This document shows positions 1 through 13,876 of a stretch of DNA of 64,000 nucleotides, piece by piece. This stretch comes from Acestrorhynchus altus. Lineage: Eukaryota > Chordata > Actinopteri > Characiformes > Acestrorhynchidae. The position numbers and the translations under genes are program-made. A model generated the notes under the pieces. The model was given only the letters and a program-made list of their open reading frames with translations, did no database searches and was not told where the DNA came from. The stretch is taken from assembly GCA_034509495.1 (NCBI GenBank), contig JAVGWO010000026.1:3531879-3595878 (forward strand). Direction: 5' to 3'. Numbering within the stretch: position 1 is the stretch's first letter; the number at the start of each line of letters is the position of its first letter.

Positions 1-43
1 GGTGTAAGAGATAAATCATATTATTTGATTTTTTTTTTTTTTT

Positions 44-400
44 TTGCTGAACTACTCCTTAAGCAACCTCTCACCTTCCTATTTATCTGACCTTCTCCTT
101 CCCATTGACCCGCTATTACTCTCAAGCTCTCCTCAACCAATGCTACATCCAACCTCCACAGACTTGCTTTGCCCTCTGCCTCGAACTCTCTGCGCAAATT
201 CTACCAACCTATTTTTCTTTCCATTTTTAAATCAAATCTCAAAACCCATCCTTTACTCTACAATATAATAATTCCTTAAATCCTACCAACAACAATGCCT
301 TTGTCTACGCCTGTAACACTGCATCCTCTTGTCTGTGCATCTCTGGGATTTTGAAAAGTGATGTACAACTATCACATTATTACTATTATTACCACAACTA
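44..400 (+). mobile_element. LINE 3' end (L2/CR1-like), degenerate
   Basis: The translation contains SPSYLSDLLLP and, in another frame, SLRKFYQPIFLSIFKSNLKTH. These resemble the C-terminal end of fish non-LTR retrotransposon polyproteins (APSYLSDLL, then SLSVFKSxLKTH). Downstream, TCTGGGATTTTGAAAAGTG followed by a TTATTA-rich tail looks like the usual LINE 3' end. Frames are broken. Confidence 0.55.
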
Positions 401-781
401 CTATTATTAAAATAGACCAGCAACAAATACATTGATATTCAGGACGCACCGCTACAGATTTTATAGCATTATTCATTACATTACCAGCATAAAAAGTCAA
501 TATTTTGTGTTAGGTGGGACAGTCTGTTGTAGCAGTAACATTTTCACATTTTCACAGCACCCTGGAAAACATGCACCAGTGGGAAGGCCATTTGCGATTT
601 ACATGTATATGACAAACTATTATCACACATAATACAGGCTTATTCTTCTGGATTCAAACTATGAATTGCTGAAGGAACACTGAAACGAGACTGCCAGAAG
701 AGAATAAAAGGACGCTAAAAGGAGGCCTCTGCATATTTTTCCACACACAGACTGCGTGTCAGGGTCAGTATGGAGATCTGG

Positions 782-784
<3 letters not shown>

Positions 785-822
<38 letters not shown>
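785..822. repeat. Poly(A) run, 38 A
   Basis: An uninterrupted run of 38 A residues. It may be the tail of an old retroposon, but no recognisable body precedes it. Confidence 0.9.
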
Positions 823-824
<2 letters not shown>

Positions 825-3519
825 CAAATCAGAAGAAAAGGGAACAAAATGAACAGAATACTGACAAGCCTGCCCATATAAATATGCACTTTATACTAAT
901 CAAACTACAGCGATTACGTACTATTCAACAGTAAAATATAATAAAATAGAATTCATACACAGATAAACAATAGGTGTGTTCGGTCACTTCCTTAATAACT
1001 CAACTTGATGAGAGCTCAAGAGATCATTCTGGTATTTTACATCTTTTCCCACAGATGTGTCAGGATTTGGACATTTACATATCCTGAAAAAAAAAAAGGC
1101 CCCTTGAAAGTTAATTTAGCTCGAGGATTGGCAGCATGCTGCGCTAAAAGCTAAGCCACCCCTGCAAGCAATCGAGCTCTTGCCTGTACTGGGTATCTTC
1201 CAGCAGGTAGCTGAGCGAAGGATCAATACGGTGCTAAACAGAGGCTGCGCAGAGGCTGCTTTTGTTTGTTTGCCATGACTTTGGTTCCCTCTGGGAGTCA
1301 CAGGGGTGACCTCCGCTCAGGGCAGGGTTGCAGTCTTCCCAAGGGGAGAAGGCGAGAAAGAGAGGGAGAGGAAGAGGGAGAGAAAGAGACGCGGCAGCAA
1401 GCTCGTTCATCTTGTTAAATTAAATACTCCACTCCACTGAACATGAACAGAGTCACCCACTTCACTCTTTCGTTCTCTCCCTCCCTCGCTCTCCATCGCA
1501 TGCTCTTTCACCTTCTCTTCATCCCTCAATTTGCCCCGCTGTCTTCACCTCCCTCTACATTCCCTCCATCATTGTCTCCCTCCATCTAACTCCATGTCCC
1601 CCACCCCCTTGCCTTTTCTTCCAACTGTGTGACCACGCGTCCGCCACGGAGAGGGGATTTTAAACCAAAAACAATACAATCAATTTCCATTTCGTCCACT
1701 TAATACAGCTCGCCCTCCCGTTTTCTCTCTCTCAATCAGCTGACGAGGAGAAATTTCCTTGAGAAATTAAGACAAAAGACCTTGGTTGCGCTAATGCAGG
1801 AAAAAGTGAAAGGCAAAGATGATATACAGCAAGCGGGTGCGCGTCTGCACATGCATGAATGCAAAGAGTGAAGGCGAGAAAACTGTAGTGCAAACCAACA
1901 GACTCTCCCAGCCTATGAACATTAAGGTAAAAAAAAAAGGCAAAAATAAACTTTCCTTTGAAAACTAAAGTAATAAAGCATCAGAAATATATTGATAAAT
2001 GCTATATAGGGCATATGTAATAACTTGCAATGCATGGAATAAGTCTGTTCTTAAGCAGTCATAATAATACATAAGTCATATGATTCCCTAATGCATTATA
2101 CTGAACACACTTTACACACATACAGTATATAAATATCACACTGTTGATACCAGAATAATACTGTGCATCTTAAAAACACCTAATAATTCCCAGCATAAGC
2201 CTGTAGATGACTGCTGGTAAGTAGTGACACATGCTTACCACATCACAAACTATTAGTATATGACTTCATAAAGTCATGAAAATGCATTAGAATATCTGCT
2301 CATATATTGGACATATCAATCTATGTGTTAGTATGAATAATAAAGCCCTATACAGGTTTGAGCAATATGACCTTATTTATTGTGTATAGTGACACTGGGT
2401 TATCGTGATACACAAGGTCATTTCTGAACATGATGTTGAAATCCTAAAAGAAAACTGACCAACATTTCATTATAAATAGTCCTTATTTAATTGGAAGGAG
2501 TGCATAAAATGTTTAATACAAACCATCAAGTATGTGAGAGTACCTGAACAGCAGAAGCTGCCACTGCTCATGTTTCCTGTATATGTGTCAAAATATCATG
2601 AAAAAAAATTCTATACTGTGTAAATGTCTTGATATAAATATTTCACCATAACACCCCCCCAAATACAGCCACACTGTTTAGACAATATGTGCTGTTATAT
2701 ATTACTTTACAATCACTGCTTAACACTAGATTTTTAGTAGCAGATTTTATAATGAGATATTTGGGGGAAAATCTAACGAGGACTGATGAAAAAGGACATT
2801 TTACAATATCAACAAAAATAATTGAATGAAAAATAATGAATTCCAATTAAACTAACATTTCATCCAGATGCAGCCAATGAAACAAAATATGATCGGAATG
2901 GGTGGGCTTTCAAATCATTTCTTCAATACAAATTGACCTTCTTCTGAACGGCCCAAAATCAATTCGTATAAAGTGGAGTTCGATCTTTAACATTCTGGAG
3001 TCTGCACTCCTGCTGGCACAAAAAAAGTGTTGATTTCTAGACACATCTTGAATGGTTTAATGCTTTTCAAACATATAAAGGGGGAAACAAAATGAGCAGG
3101 AATACATTTTTTTTTTCACGCTACGAGCTTAAAGCTGCACGATTCTCAGCTGATGCTAATAAAAGCTGCCTCACAGCATGTACAGCAGCGCCTCCTTCTG
3201 GAGAAAAACAGGAAGGAAAAACATCTTCATTTCGAGTTGATTTGAACCATTGAGGACCTGATACAACTCATTTTGTAATCAACAGCATGAATGGTGCAGA
3301 TCAGTTCATACACTAGCCACAGTTTGTGGAGCCAAAGTTAAAAACGGTTAATGTAAGTAAAAAGTGGCTTAACTAATCAATATTAAATCAAACTGAATCA
3401 GGAATCAAATCAAATTGGGAAATCAGTAACAATATCAAGCTCAATTATTTGGTATCTAATGTTTGCTTCTGTAGTTTGCAACAGGAGCTGCTAAGAAAAC
3501 CTAGAGAGACATGATCACC

Positions 3520-3725
3520 AATTTTTAAACATGTGCCCCACCTCAGAACTTACAGGACTTAAAGGATCTACTACTAAAGTCTTAGTGCCAGATTCCAAAG
3601 GAGACCTTGAGAGGTCTTGTGGACCATGCCCTAATGGGCTAGAGCTGCTAACACGACACTGGGAGACCTTCACAAAATTGGGCTGGTGGTGTCAACATCA
3701 TGGTGGATCAGCAAACATAGATCTT
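3520..3725 (+). mobile_element. Tc1-like transposon fragment, 3' end
   Basis: Reads as the end of a fish Tc1-like transposase gene: 'ACTTACAGGACTTAAAGGAT', then CTTAGTGCCAGATTCC, GAGGTCTTGTGGACCATGCC and GGTGGTGTCAACATCATGG. It is the same family as the 5' pieces at 19330 and 20533 (ACTGATCAGC-type end). Only about 200 bp remain. Confidence 0.65.
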
Positions 3726-3834
3726 TAAACTATATTTAAAAATAGAGGAACTGTGTTAAGCTTTTTATGATTAAAGCCTTTAGCTATTAGGATTAGAGAG
3801 AACCAGATATCCACACTTTGCAGAAAGTTACAAA

Positions 3835-4235
3835 TCTATACCTAGGCTTCCACATCTCAGGATCAGAATAACCTACAGACATGAAGCACATATTATAATC
3901 ATGCTTTCTAATATTTGCAGTCTCATCATGGTGTGACGAATTACCAGCAAGTAATAGTGAAAATTCACTCGTTTCCAAGTAAATTGTTGAATTGTTCCGA
4001 CCCAGTTTAAAAGCCAAAGAGCCTTTCAGTGCAATCAGACCTCATCAGAACTGAACTGCGAGAGGGGGCAGGGCTAAAGATCTAAATACTGATTTGAGAA
4101 TAAAAGTCCTGAGAAGGCTTAAATACTGATTCATACAAAAATAACAGAAGAATAAAGACGTAAAGTGTTTTTTAGGTCTTAAAAAACACAAATTGTGGGC
4201 AAAAATCGTTTTTTTATTTCGAAACATCGTAAAGT
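3835..4235 (+). repeat. Unnamed interspersed repeat, copy A
   Basis: Shares ordered blocks with 48300-48750 and 54733-54850: TCTCAGGATCAGAATAACC, then CAGCAAGTAATAG, CCCAGTTTAAAAGCCAAAG, GAGGGGGCAGGGCTAA and GAATAAAAGTCCTGAG. I do not recognise the family; no terminal inverted repeats or coding motif are apparent. Confidence 0.6.
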
Positions 4236-4646
4236 TCACACATATATTCTCTTCATTTTTGAGTAGCCTAGGATCTACTGAAAATAATATTTGGCATGTG
4301 TGACTGTTGCATATACTTTGCTAATTTTTTGGCAAATATATATACATCAAACTACAAAAAAGTTATCAAAGTGTTACCGAAGCTAGACTACACATATTGT
4401 GGATGTGCGCAGGAGCCTGTCTATATGATTTTTCATATAGTTCTGCTCAGCCCGACTTGCGTTATTCACACCGGGACCAATGTAGGAAACCATTTCGATG
4501 CCTTCTCTTCATATACACATCACAGTGTTCACCCTTATTCCCTTACATTTGCACAAATAAGACAGCAAAAAGCTTTATATAAAAAGGAGCTTCTGTCATG
4601 AATAGGGGAATATGATAAATACATTCCACACAAAACCACAAGCTAC

Positions 4647-4820
4647 CTGGTCTGTTTTGCAGAGTCTGACTTTAGTTCCCGTGAGGCTGAGGTACACTTT
4701 GCCTTTGTGGCCACGCAGCTCCACATAGCCGCTCTTGCTTGAGCTGTGTTTGCTGGGCTTGTGGGAAATGGAGGAGCGGGACATCAGAGCAGACTGCAGA
4801 ACCTCCAGCCAATCCTGACG
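4647..4820 (-). CDS. ARAP2: ARAP2 coding exon 8 (end of PH1, start of PH2)
   Basis: A 174-nt exon, 58 codons, donor GACCAG|GTAGCT. It finishes PH1 with the DWLEVLQSAL helix and opens PH2 with SGYVELRGHKGKVYLSLTG and then TKVRLCKTD. The only acceptor that keeps frame with exon 7 is GAGAG|CGT at 4821. A better-looking CACTCAG lies 5 nt further upstream but would shift the frame. The following ARAP2 exons are not found between 1 and 4646. Confidence 0.88.
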
Positions 4821-5162
4821 CTCTCCTGAGTGGGTGACACAAGGGAGGACAAGCGGTTAGGAGTGTGTGTGTGTGTGTGTGTGTGTGTGGATGAGCGTGC
4901 ATCAGAGAAAGAGAAAAAAGGAAACTGAGCAAGCTAGATTATATTGGGTCTCCTGCTCCCCAGTGAACAGGAAGTGAGTGGATACATGTGTAAATATAGT
5001 ATATGACTTTTTTTATGCATATTTCCGCCTGTATGTGTAGCGAGAAACCCTGTGTCAAGGGAATTAAATGGAGGGGAAGAGGCCTAATAATGCAGGCACA
5101 CTTTCTTAAACTTTCAAATCTGCAAGCAAAGCCTGCATGCAAAAACGCTCACGTCTCACTGG

Positions 5163-5198
<36 letters not shown>

Positions 5199-8100
5199 GA
5201 CTGGAAGCACAAAGGGCCCCTTGAGGCATGCTTAAATAGTACCACAGGGGCTTCTGTGCATGTGAGCCAAGAAATATTAACAGCTGGACGCCCCCCGTTC
5301 TCTGCAGGTCCGCACAACACCTGGTATCTGGCATGATGCATGGATAGAAAACAGAATAAGAGAGAGAGGGAGAGAGTGACAGCATGAGAGACAGAGACAG
5401 GCCAAGAGACAGAGAGAGACAGAGACAAAGAGATAGAGATAGACATAGAGATAGATATTTCTCTCTATTTATATTTTCACTTCACTTGACTTGTTGTAAT
5501 GATCTATTCCAATTAATTACTTGTTTATATTCTAATAATTACTCAATTTAAACAGAGAGCGAGAAACAGAGAGAGAGAGAGAGAGAGCGAGGCTAACATG
5601 ACAGCACACAAAAGAGAGATGCAGAAAGACAGAAAGCGATAGAGAGATAGAGAGCAAGAGAGAGAGAGAGACAGAGTACCAAGTATGAGAATTAAGTTCT
5701 GAAATACATTATCATACATTATCTCTGTCTATAAGCACATCTCTGTGATTATACAGGGTTATCCCAGGTCTTTTCCCAGCAGTCACCTGCTTTGCTTATA
5801 TTAGCTGTTAATTTCTCATAGATTAAGCAACACAAGAGGAGGATTTCACAAAGCCCAACCGGTCCAATAGGATAACACCAGAGGGACATTCCTATTTAAC
5901 AGCCACTTCCTTAGGCTGGGCTGGAGAACTCCTGTTTTGTGAAACACCTCAGCGGTGTGCTGTCACAGGATGGTGTGTTTCCTGAGCAACACTACAAATA
6001 AGTGATTATTTCAGGTCATTTTTACTGAGAAAGTGGGATTTGTCCAAGTTACAGCTGTAAGCTCTATAGCGTTAAATATGGTGTTAATTCCAATACTGAA
6101 GTAATATGAAGATCCAGCAGTTTACACCAGCAGGTTACCGGAGAGGAGAACTGGGCACGGGAGCTTCTCTAACATGGCAGGCAACAGACTTACAAACACT
6201 GCTCAACAACAAGAGGCTAGATTACTACACAAACAGTGGATGATTACAGTCATATGATTGCTCCATACAGTTGCATAAAGGCAGTTAATCTACATTCTTT
6301 AGCCTTCTTCGTTCTGGAAGGTCTTTTTTGAACAAGAGCGCTGACAAAGTCATTACAGAGAACAGACGTGTGCAAAATGTGTGTGTAATATTTATTTTGC
6401 CACTGTTTGAAATTCTAGGGTTTAACAAATTAGTTAAACAATTGATATGAAAACTATCAGAGATGTCTAGAGATTGTCCACAAAGTACTTACTTCATACG
6501 TAAAATATGGCAAACTTCATCTTTAACATAAAGGAATTAAGGTTCACAGACCAACCAATGAGCAAGGGAGCAAGAAAGAAACAGCATGTAAGAGAGATTA
6601 CATTAATTCTATGCAAACAAGGTGTGCAGTGTGGGGTTCTCCAAGTGCAGTACTTTAAAGAATGCATTTTTCACCCACAGTCAGCAGAATATGACTGCAA
6701 AGTTCACAACTAATGGAGTTTCTTAAGGCCGAGAGGATTTAAGATTTGGAGTGCAGCTAAACACTCCAAACCAAGCTCTTCACTACGGGAGTCTGAAAAT
6801 CACATTTTTGGCAAAATAATACAGATCAATTTTTGACTGAAAAATGAACAATTTAGAAAGGTTTTGACTGGCCATAGTTTAATAAGCTCACACCAACAAC
6901 AAATGGAAACAAGAAAAAGGATGTTGCTATGTGGTTGTTATGGTATTCCTGGTGTTTTACATGGCATTACAAACTGGTTGCTCTGGAAGCTCAGGTTAAT
7001 TGATATGATGTTGCTATGGGGTTGCCAGGTTATCCCAGGCAGTTCCTGGGATATGGCAGTGCTAGGTGGCTCCTATGGTATGAACACGGGCCAATCAAAA
7101 CCTTTCTAATTCATTGTTCATTCATTTTGTGAAGGAAACACAAAACAGTTGCACAGCTAAAGTGCAAAGTTAGTAAGCTGTTGCTACATGGTTGCTATGG
7201 TATTGCCAGTGGTTCAAATGGAGTCGCTAGGCAGTTGCTATGGTATTCCCGACAGTTTCCAGCAGTGTTGTTGCTGTGGTACCGAAGTTAGGTCTTATGC
7301 ATTTGCTAGGTGGTTACTATGTGGCTGTTATGGTGCCCAAGATGGTTTCTGTGGCATTCCTGAAGGATTACTATGTGTTGCTAAGTGATTGCTATGGAAT
7401 CCCAGGTGGTTGCTATAATGTTACTAAGTGGTTGCTAGATGTACGCTGTAGTGAACAGACCTATATGCAGCAAGCAAGTAACATGTAAGAGATCTGCAGT
7501 CACAAACACACCTCAATCAACCTGACCAATAAAACCTCCTCCTCGTCCTTCATGTGACAGCTATATTCTTGGGGAAATCTGGACGGCAGCATGTAGCACT
7601 ACACTTCCAATAGGAATCATGTATGTAAAGAGCCCCCACTTCTGCCTTTGGAGGCTGAATACATCATATGTTTGGCTTAGATCTGTTTACTGCTCTATAA
7701 GAAAGTCATATGAAATACAGCTCACACACTGAATCATTCAGCTCCATACATCACTGCACTCAAGCTGTACTGCATGACCCCAGCAGCCCCCAAACACACT
7801 ACCCTAATCTATTATTAAACCTGGTGTGGACAACTAGGCCCTAAACACACACACACACACACACACACACTGGTTAAAGCTTGCACACAATATACAGGGA
7901 TTTTGTATCCTTATGCTGATCAATTACTAATCAAAGCTTAATATTTTCAATAAACGTGTCCGTTTGGACCAGTCAATAAATCTATGGGTTATTTTCATGA
8001 AACATGACAAATATCAGAATGCAAAACATATGAATTTGTTGGCTACATATGAATAATTCAAACCAGAACTACAACTATGGGCCGCAGGGTCCTGAGGGGG

Positions 8101-10707
8101 CCAGAGGGGCCGGAACATTGCTGGTTTGATAACCTGGACAGGCAGGAAGTGGCTACATTCTGTAGTACTCCCACATGCAGTGTTTTAATCAAACACTGGG
8201 TAATCCTAATCTTAACTAAATCTGAATGATTATATATCTGTTTATTGTTTAAATGACATATCAATAAAAAATAAACCTTGTGTGAAAAATTGTGACCATA
8301 GCCCTACTAAAGTTGCAAAAAATATACAGTATTTACTTCCAATGTTGTATTTTCCGGACTATAAAACGCACTGGAATATAAGCCGCACCCGCAAAAAAAA
8401 AAAAAAAAAAAAACAACTGGAAAATAACATATATAAGAAGAAAAAGTTGCACCTCATTATAAGCCGCATGGTTTAAAGCGTGGAAAAAAAGTAGCGGCTT
8501 ATAGTCCAGAAAATACGGTATATATTTCACAAACTCTACTGCAATACAAACAGAACATACAATCCCGCACATTTTCAGTCACGGATAGATCTTCCGATGC
8601 AGCTGGTCATGGCATAGTAATTTGTGTCTTCAAGACAAGCTCTTGAGAAACCAGCGGTATGCGGATGAGCACTGTCCGGTTGGAACAGCGCACTGGATTG
8701 TCCAGAAAAGGTTGTGCTATCAACTTGCCTATAATGAAGGCCAACGATAATCTGGCATTGCTCGAAATTGCACCCCACACCATAACATCAGACTTAATGG
8801 ATTCATAAAGCCTGATCTCGGCACTGAACACAGTGCCTCCACACACAGATCTTTTGCTCATCTCCAAGCCAAAACGGGGCTCATCCCTCTGAGTGACTGT
8901 CAGTTGTGTCTTGCAATCTGTTGATTCACTCGTGGTGCAACATTTTTTAATGAATGTATATAGACACACTGTAGTAATTAACTCAAATAACAGCCCAAAA
9001 TGAATAATTAACATTCTGATCTCTCATTTAAAGCCACAAAACTACTCCATAACTAATCTACTAAATTTCAAGTGAAATGTTCTTCTAAAAGATAATTGAG
9101 ACACATTTATGGATGTGGTTTGAGGCCATTTTAAAACAATGATGATTGTTTGATTTAAGAAATGTAATTAATTTCAGTAGAAATTAGGCTAATGTGTATA
9201 TGCTAGTGTATCTCACGGGAATTTGAATATTGTAAAAGAGAAATCATTTGAGATACTGGATTTCTGATTTTCATGAGCTATAAGGTTCACATTACACATA
9301 AAGAATATACACTCTTTGTCGAAAATAGTTGCACTCCGAAGGAATCAATGGACAGGACTGTTGACTACTGCGTTAGGTAGGTTTGACACAGTGAGACATG
9401 TCAATGATTGAGGTTTCAGCTTGGCTGGTGTTAGGTAGGATGGGCCTTATTGCTGTACCTGACTGACTGCATAAGGTCATCTGGTTGAGTGTGCTATGCA
9501 TTCTGACTTGTGTGGTTGTGTTAGTCGAATGTTTTGCTAGTGAAGCATGCCTCAAGGAAGAGTTCAAAAGTAGTTCAAACAGTTGGAAGAGCTGCAGAAG
9601 AGTCACCTCATATGGCTCCACACCATACTGGCCGCGAGGATTACCACAGCATACTGTTGGAGGTAGTGGACAGAAGAAAACACACCAGTGACATGAAGGA
9701 TCTGGGAGAGCTAAAGAGAAAGAGATTGGCCTGCGCAGACAGTGTGACCCAACAGCCACAACTGCAGACAGAGAAATGATGCCCTTCGTGTGTCATCCAG
9801 TCAGTGCCAGCACCATTGGAAGTTGCACGACCCTTCACACCATGTCAAGGTCGCCGCAGACCAAAATGGTGTCGTCCCACTAGTGTCTTGTCGTGTCAAG
9901 ATGACCAACAGCATCACCAGACTGCACGGAAAATGTGTGGGGTGGTGTTGGACGTGTTATAAACCCTCCACCCCCACCACCAAATCCGCAGGAGTGAGAA
10001 TAACTGCATGGGATGGATTATCGCAGGACACCAACAGGAAAACCTCTACAGGTCCATGCTGAGACATCTGGCATGATACATTAGCAAACATTGCAACCCA
10101 ATGCCAGATATCTTTGCAATCTGACATTTCCTACTGGGTGCAACTATAGGAAGAGATGCGAGTGTGAAGATCCAGGTCTAAATACAATCATAAAATGATA
10201 ACTTCATGGACAAGCTTCTTCACACTCAGCCACCTCTCAGGGTTCTTTGTGGAAAAAGTGGTTCTTTCATGGCCTTGTTCAAACGACCATTTGAAGCAGC
10301 TTTATTGTTAAGAGTGTGTCCTGCATTGTGAAGTATTATGCTCTCGTTATTAACGTAACATACAGGCCTAGGTGACATAGTCAAAGAGAAGCTGAAAATG
10401 TGAAGTCTCCACACATCGTTTCTATACATTTGCAGGCAAAACATGCAGGTGTGTGTGTGTCTGCACATTTGTGTGATTCATTTTCTGGAAACGTGCCAGC
10501 GCAATATGACTCGCCTGTAGTTTCGGCCGCTGTATTTTTAAAAAGTGCTTATTTCTCTCTCCCTCTACACAAATGTTTTGCAGTCGCAATACCCTAACAC
10601 CACTATAAAGTTTGCTTTCTCCCAGCCAATGCTCACCTGGGGAGACCTCCACACCTGCAGCCCAGCAAAAAAAACACTGCACAGCTGTCTATGCTCCCAA
10701 ACACAAA

Positions 10708-10742
<35 letters not shown>

Positions 10743-11602
10743 TCCTATGCATCTAAATTATTCACCGTGTGCTCTCTCTGCCTCTCTTACTACTCAGTCA
10801 TAGCCCTTTCCTTTCCTCTGCCCACCTCCAGCCCTTACAGCTGCTTGTTGCCTGCTCTCCCTTCCTTGTGTTTGTCTTAAGATTGATGACTCTCTCAGTC
10901 TGGTATAAAGCTGTTTAAAGATGCATGAGCTGACCAGGCCGACTCTCAACCGCCAGAACATACACTGACGCTAAAGAAAAAGGAAGACCAGCAAAATCCA
11001 CATCTAGACTTATGGGGGGGCTTACAGAGAGATTCATAGGTCATAATATCAAAGGGAGAGAGATGTGTTTTTAAAAATACCTTTATACCTCATGCACAAC
11101 GCTAGAGTGCAGCGGAATACTGGATCACTCTTCATGAACTTCAACAGCCTCAACTCCAGTCTACAACTAACACAACCCGTTTTATTACAGCTACTGCTAA
11201 TGACACCTCATTTACTGCTTACAAATTATACAAAAAACAAATTATTTCATACACAAATCATGGTTTTAAAATGAACAGTTTCACCACAACTTGAAAGTGG
11301 GCTGTTATGGACCCCGGGTGCTTGCTGACCTTCAGAATGCTATTACATTATAGTGGCCAAACACAAAAGGACGATTTAAAGCAGGACAGTTTTACATAAA
11401 TAATGTTTCTTCATACTTATTGTGTCAATTTTGCCACTGACAAAACCGTATAACCCCAGAGTGCACCTTGCAGATAGACAAGTAAAAGATTCTTTGCATT
11501 GTGAAAGGGTTCTTTGAGATGAATGGCTACTGGACCTGGACCAGTTTTCCCACCCTGACCTGCCTGTCGAAATTTACATAGACTGAAATTATTTGCTATT
11601 GT

Positions 11603-11686
<84 letters not shown>

Positions 11687-13714
11687 TTATTTATTTATTT
11701 ATTTGTTTATTTATTTTTTTCCACCCTCACAATTTAGATATGCCAATTACTCATCCTCAAGTAGCTCACATTACATGCCCTGCTCTCAACACTAGGTGGG
11801 AGAGATCGTCCTCCGAGTCGTGTGACGATAGCCCACTGCCTCTTTCCAAACTGCCACCATTTGTGGCTTTTGTATCGTTGCTGGCAGCCAACGCGCTTGG
11901 AGGAGAACACCGGATCCCCGGTTCTGACACAATGGACGGCAGACGCACTTGTGTGATGTGGGAGGAGCACCATCTACCCACCCCCACGAGGGAGAGCAAG
12001 CCAATTTCTCCCGGCTGCTGATAGTGAATCGATTTCGAGCCAGCGACCCCAGACCATAGAGGAGCGCTTTAGCCCGCTACGCCACTCGGAGCCGCTACTG
12101 TTACTATTATGTCCACCAGTGAACTAACATCACACAAGTACATCTGAGTATTAGAACAGACGTGTGGGGGTTCAGTGTCCTCTAAATAACTACATAGTAT
12201 AAGTAGTTTGACCAGAGGAGGATGTTCCTCCCAAGGTTTCTCTTCCCTCCAGCTCTTGAGAGGTGTGAGTTTTCCCTGCCACTGAAACAAATTCGTTGGC
12301 TCACTTCCCTAGGGCTCATTTATCCTTTGTTCCTGAGTTAACCTTTTTTATTTTTTGATTTCTGAAAAGCTGCTCTGAGACAGCTTCAGTTGTGAAGACT
12401 GCTATACAAATACATTTTTGATTTGATTTGATGATCAATGCCCTGTTTAATATTTTTGAAAAATCATTTATTTAACTATTGGCTGGTGCCACATTGTAAC
12501 AATAGTACACACTAAAAAAATGGATCTGTATAGAACTATAAACACTCAAAGAACCCTTCGCATGGTTCTTTGCATCTGAAAGTTCTTCAGAATGATGGAG
12601 AAAGTGTTACAGAAGGTTCTATACAGACCTTTTTTAAAAGGCTTCCATATACATTTGCAAAACATTTTCATGCAAATTGTTAAGAACCATTCAAGTAATA
12701 GCAATTGCTGTCTTCTAATTTCGTCTAGAAAACCTGCGCACAGACAGTGATCAATTTTCAGACGTGGCGTTTGTTGTTCAAATTCAGCACAGCCACTGAC
12801 TTTACCCTGCACAACATCAGAGAAAATATATAAATAATCACTCAGACCTATGTAACTATAACTGACAATAATGCATTCAGACAAGACCTTTAATGCACAT
12901 GTTTAAAACTGGGCTGTTTTTCACTACATTTTGCATCAGTGTAAATTGTGCTTGCCCTTTTGAGTCAGCTGACTCTAAACAGTAACAATGAGGGGAGCAA
13001 AGTCATTAAACCAGACAAGACCAAGGCACTGAAGGAGAAGCAACACTGAAAGCAGTTAACACATTGTTTGTTTGAGAACATTTCACACAAAGACAGAACA
13101 AGAGTGACAGAGCGTGCGCGCACGATAGAGAGAGAGAGAGACAAAGAGAACACAAATCCAAAACCCAGTAGCTCACCCCTAAACCCAGTCCTTCCGCTAG
13201 CTTGTTCTGAGACTCAACTAACCCACTGACCCCCAAACACAGCACCTCAGTCCAGCACTGCTGACTAAAGTCAATTCAGTTAAACTAAAAGCACTACTGT
13301 GCTATCTGGTCCTCAGCAGAGATTTTGATTACAATAATACATCCCATCACCACAGCAGAGACAGAGACAATCAAGTACAGCTTCAGTGACTCAACCTATC
13401 CAGAAAACATTGGCCAAGTAAGGAGTGAGAAAGAGAGTGTTTGTCACCTGAAATGACCATTAATCAGAAAAATGAAAGCAAATTATTTTTGGATAAAGAA
13501 CAACAACATTATCTCATCAACACATATATGGCAACATGTGACATACACCGAGTCACCACATGCTGCATCCCACTGAATTTCCAACAACGAATCACACCCT
13601 TACCACCCCCATCCTATTAGATCAGAATACACGCTCAGCTGCTGAATTTATATGTTCTGGGAACATTGTTATTGCAACAATCATGCCTATAAAGCCATTC
13701 TGAATCTGAACACT

Positions 13715-13782
<68 letters not shown>

Positions 13783-13799
13783 CACATAGAGAGAGAGAG

Positions 13800-13876
<77 letters not shown>

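Larger units (their letters stand above)
1..4646 (-). other. ARAP2: ARAP2 intron 8, partial
   Basis: No further ARAP2 exon is seen here. The stretch holds a LINE 3' end (44-400), a poly(A) run, a Tc1 scrap, an unnamed repeat copy, and otherwise AT-rich unique sequence. Positions 1620-1800 are moderately complex and non-repetitive and could be a conserved noncoding element, but I cannot test that. Confidence 0.6.

Noticed and set aside
1116..1301. Possible missing ARAP2 exon in the leftmost intron
   Set aside because: The minus-strand translation does not resemble the next ARAP2 segment (rest of PH2, ArfGAP) and lacks matching splice sites.
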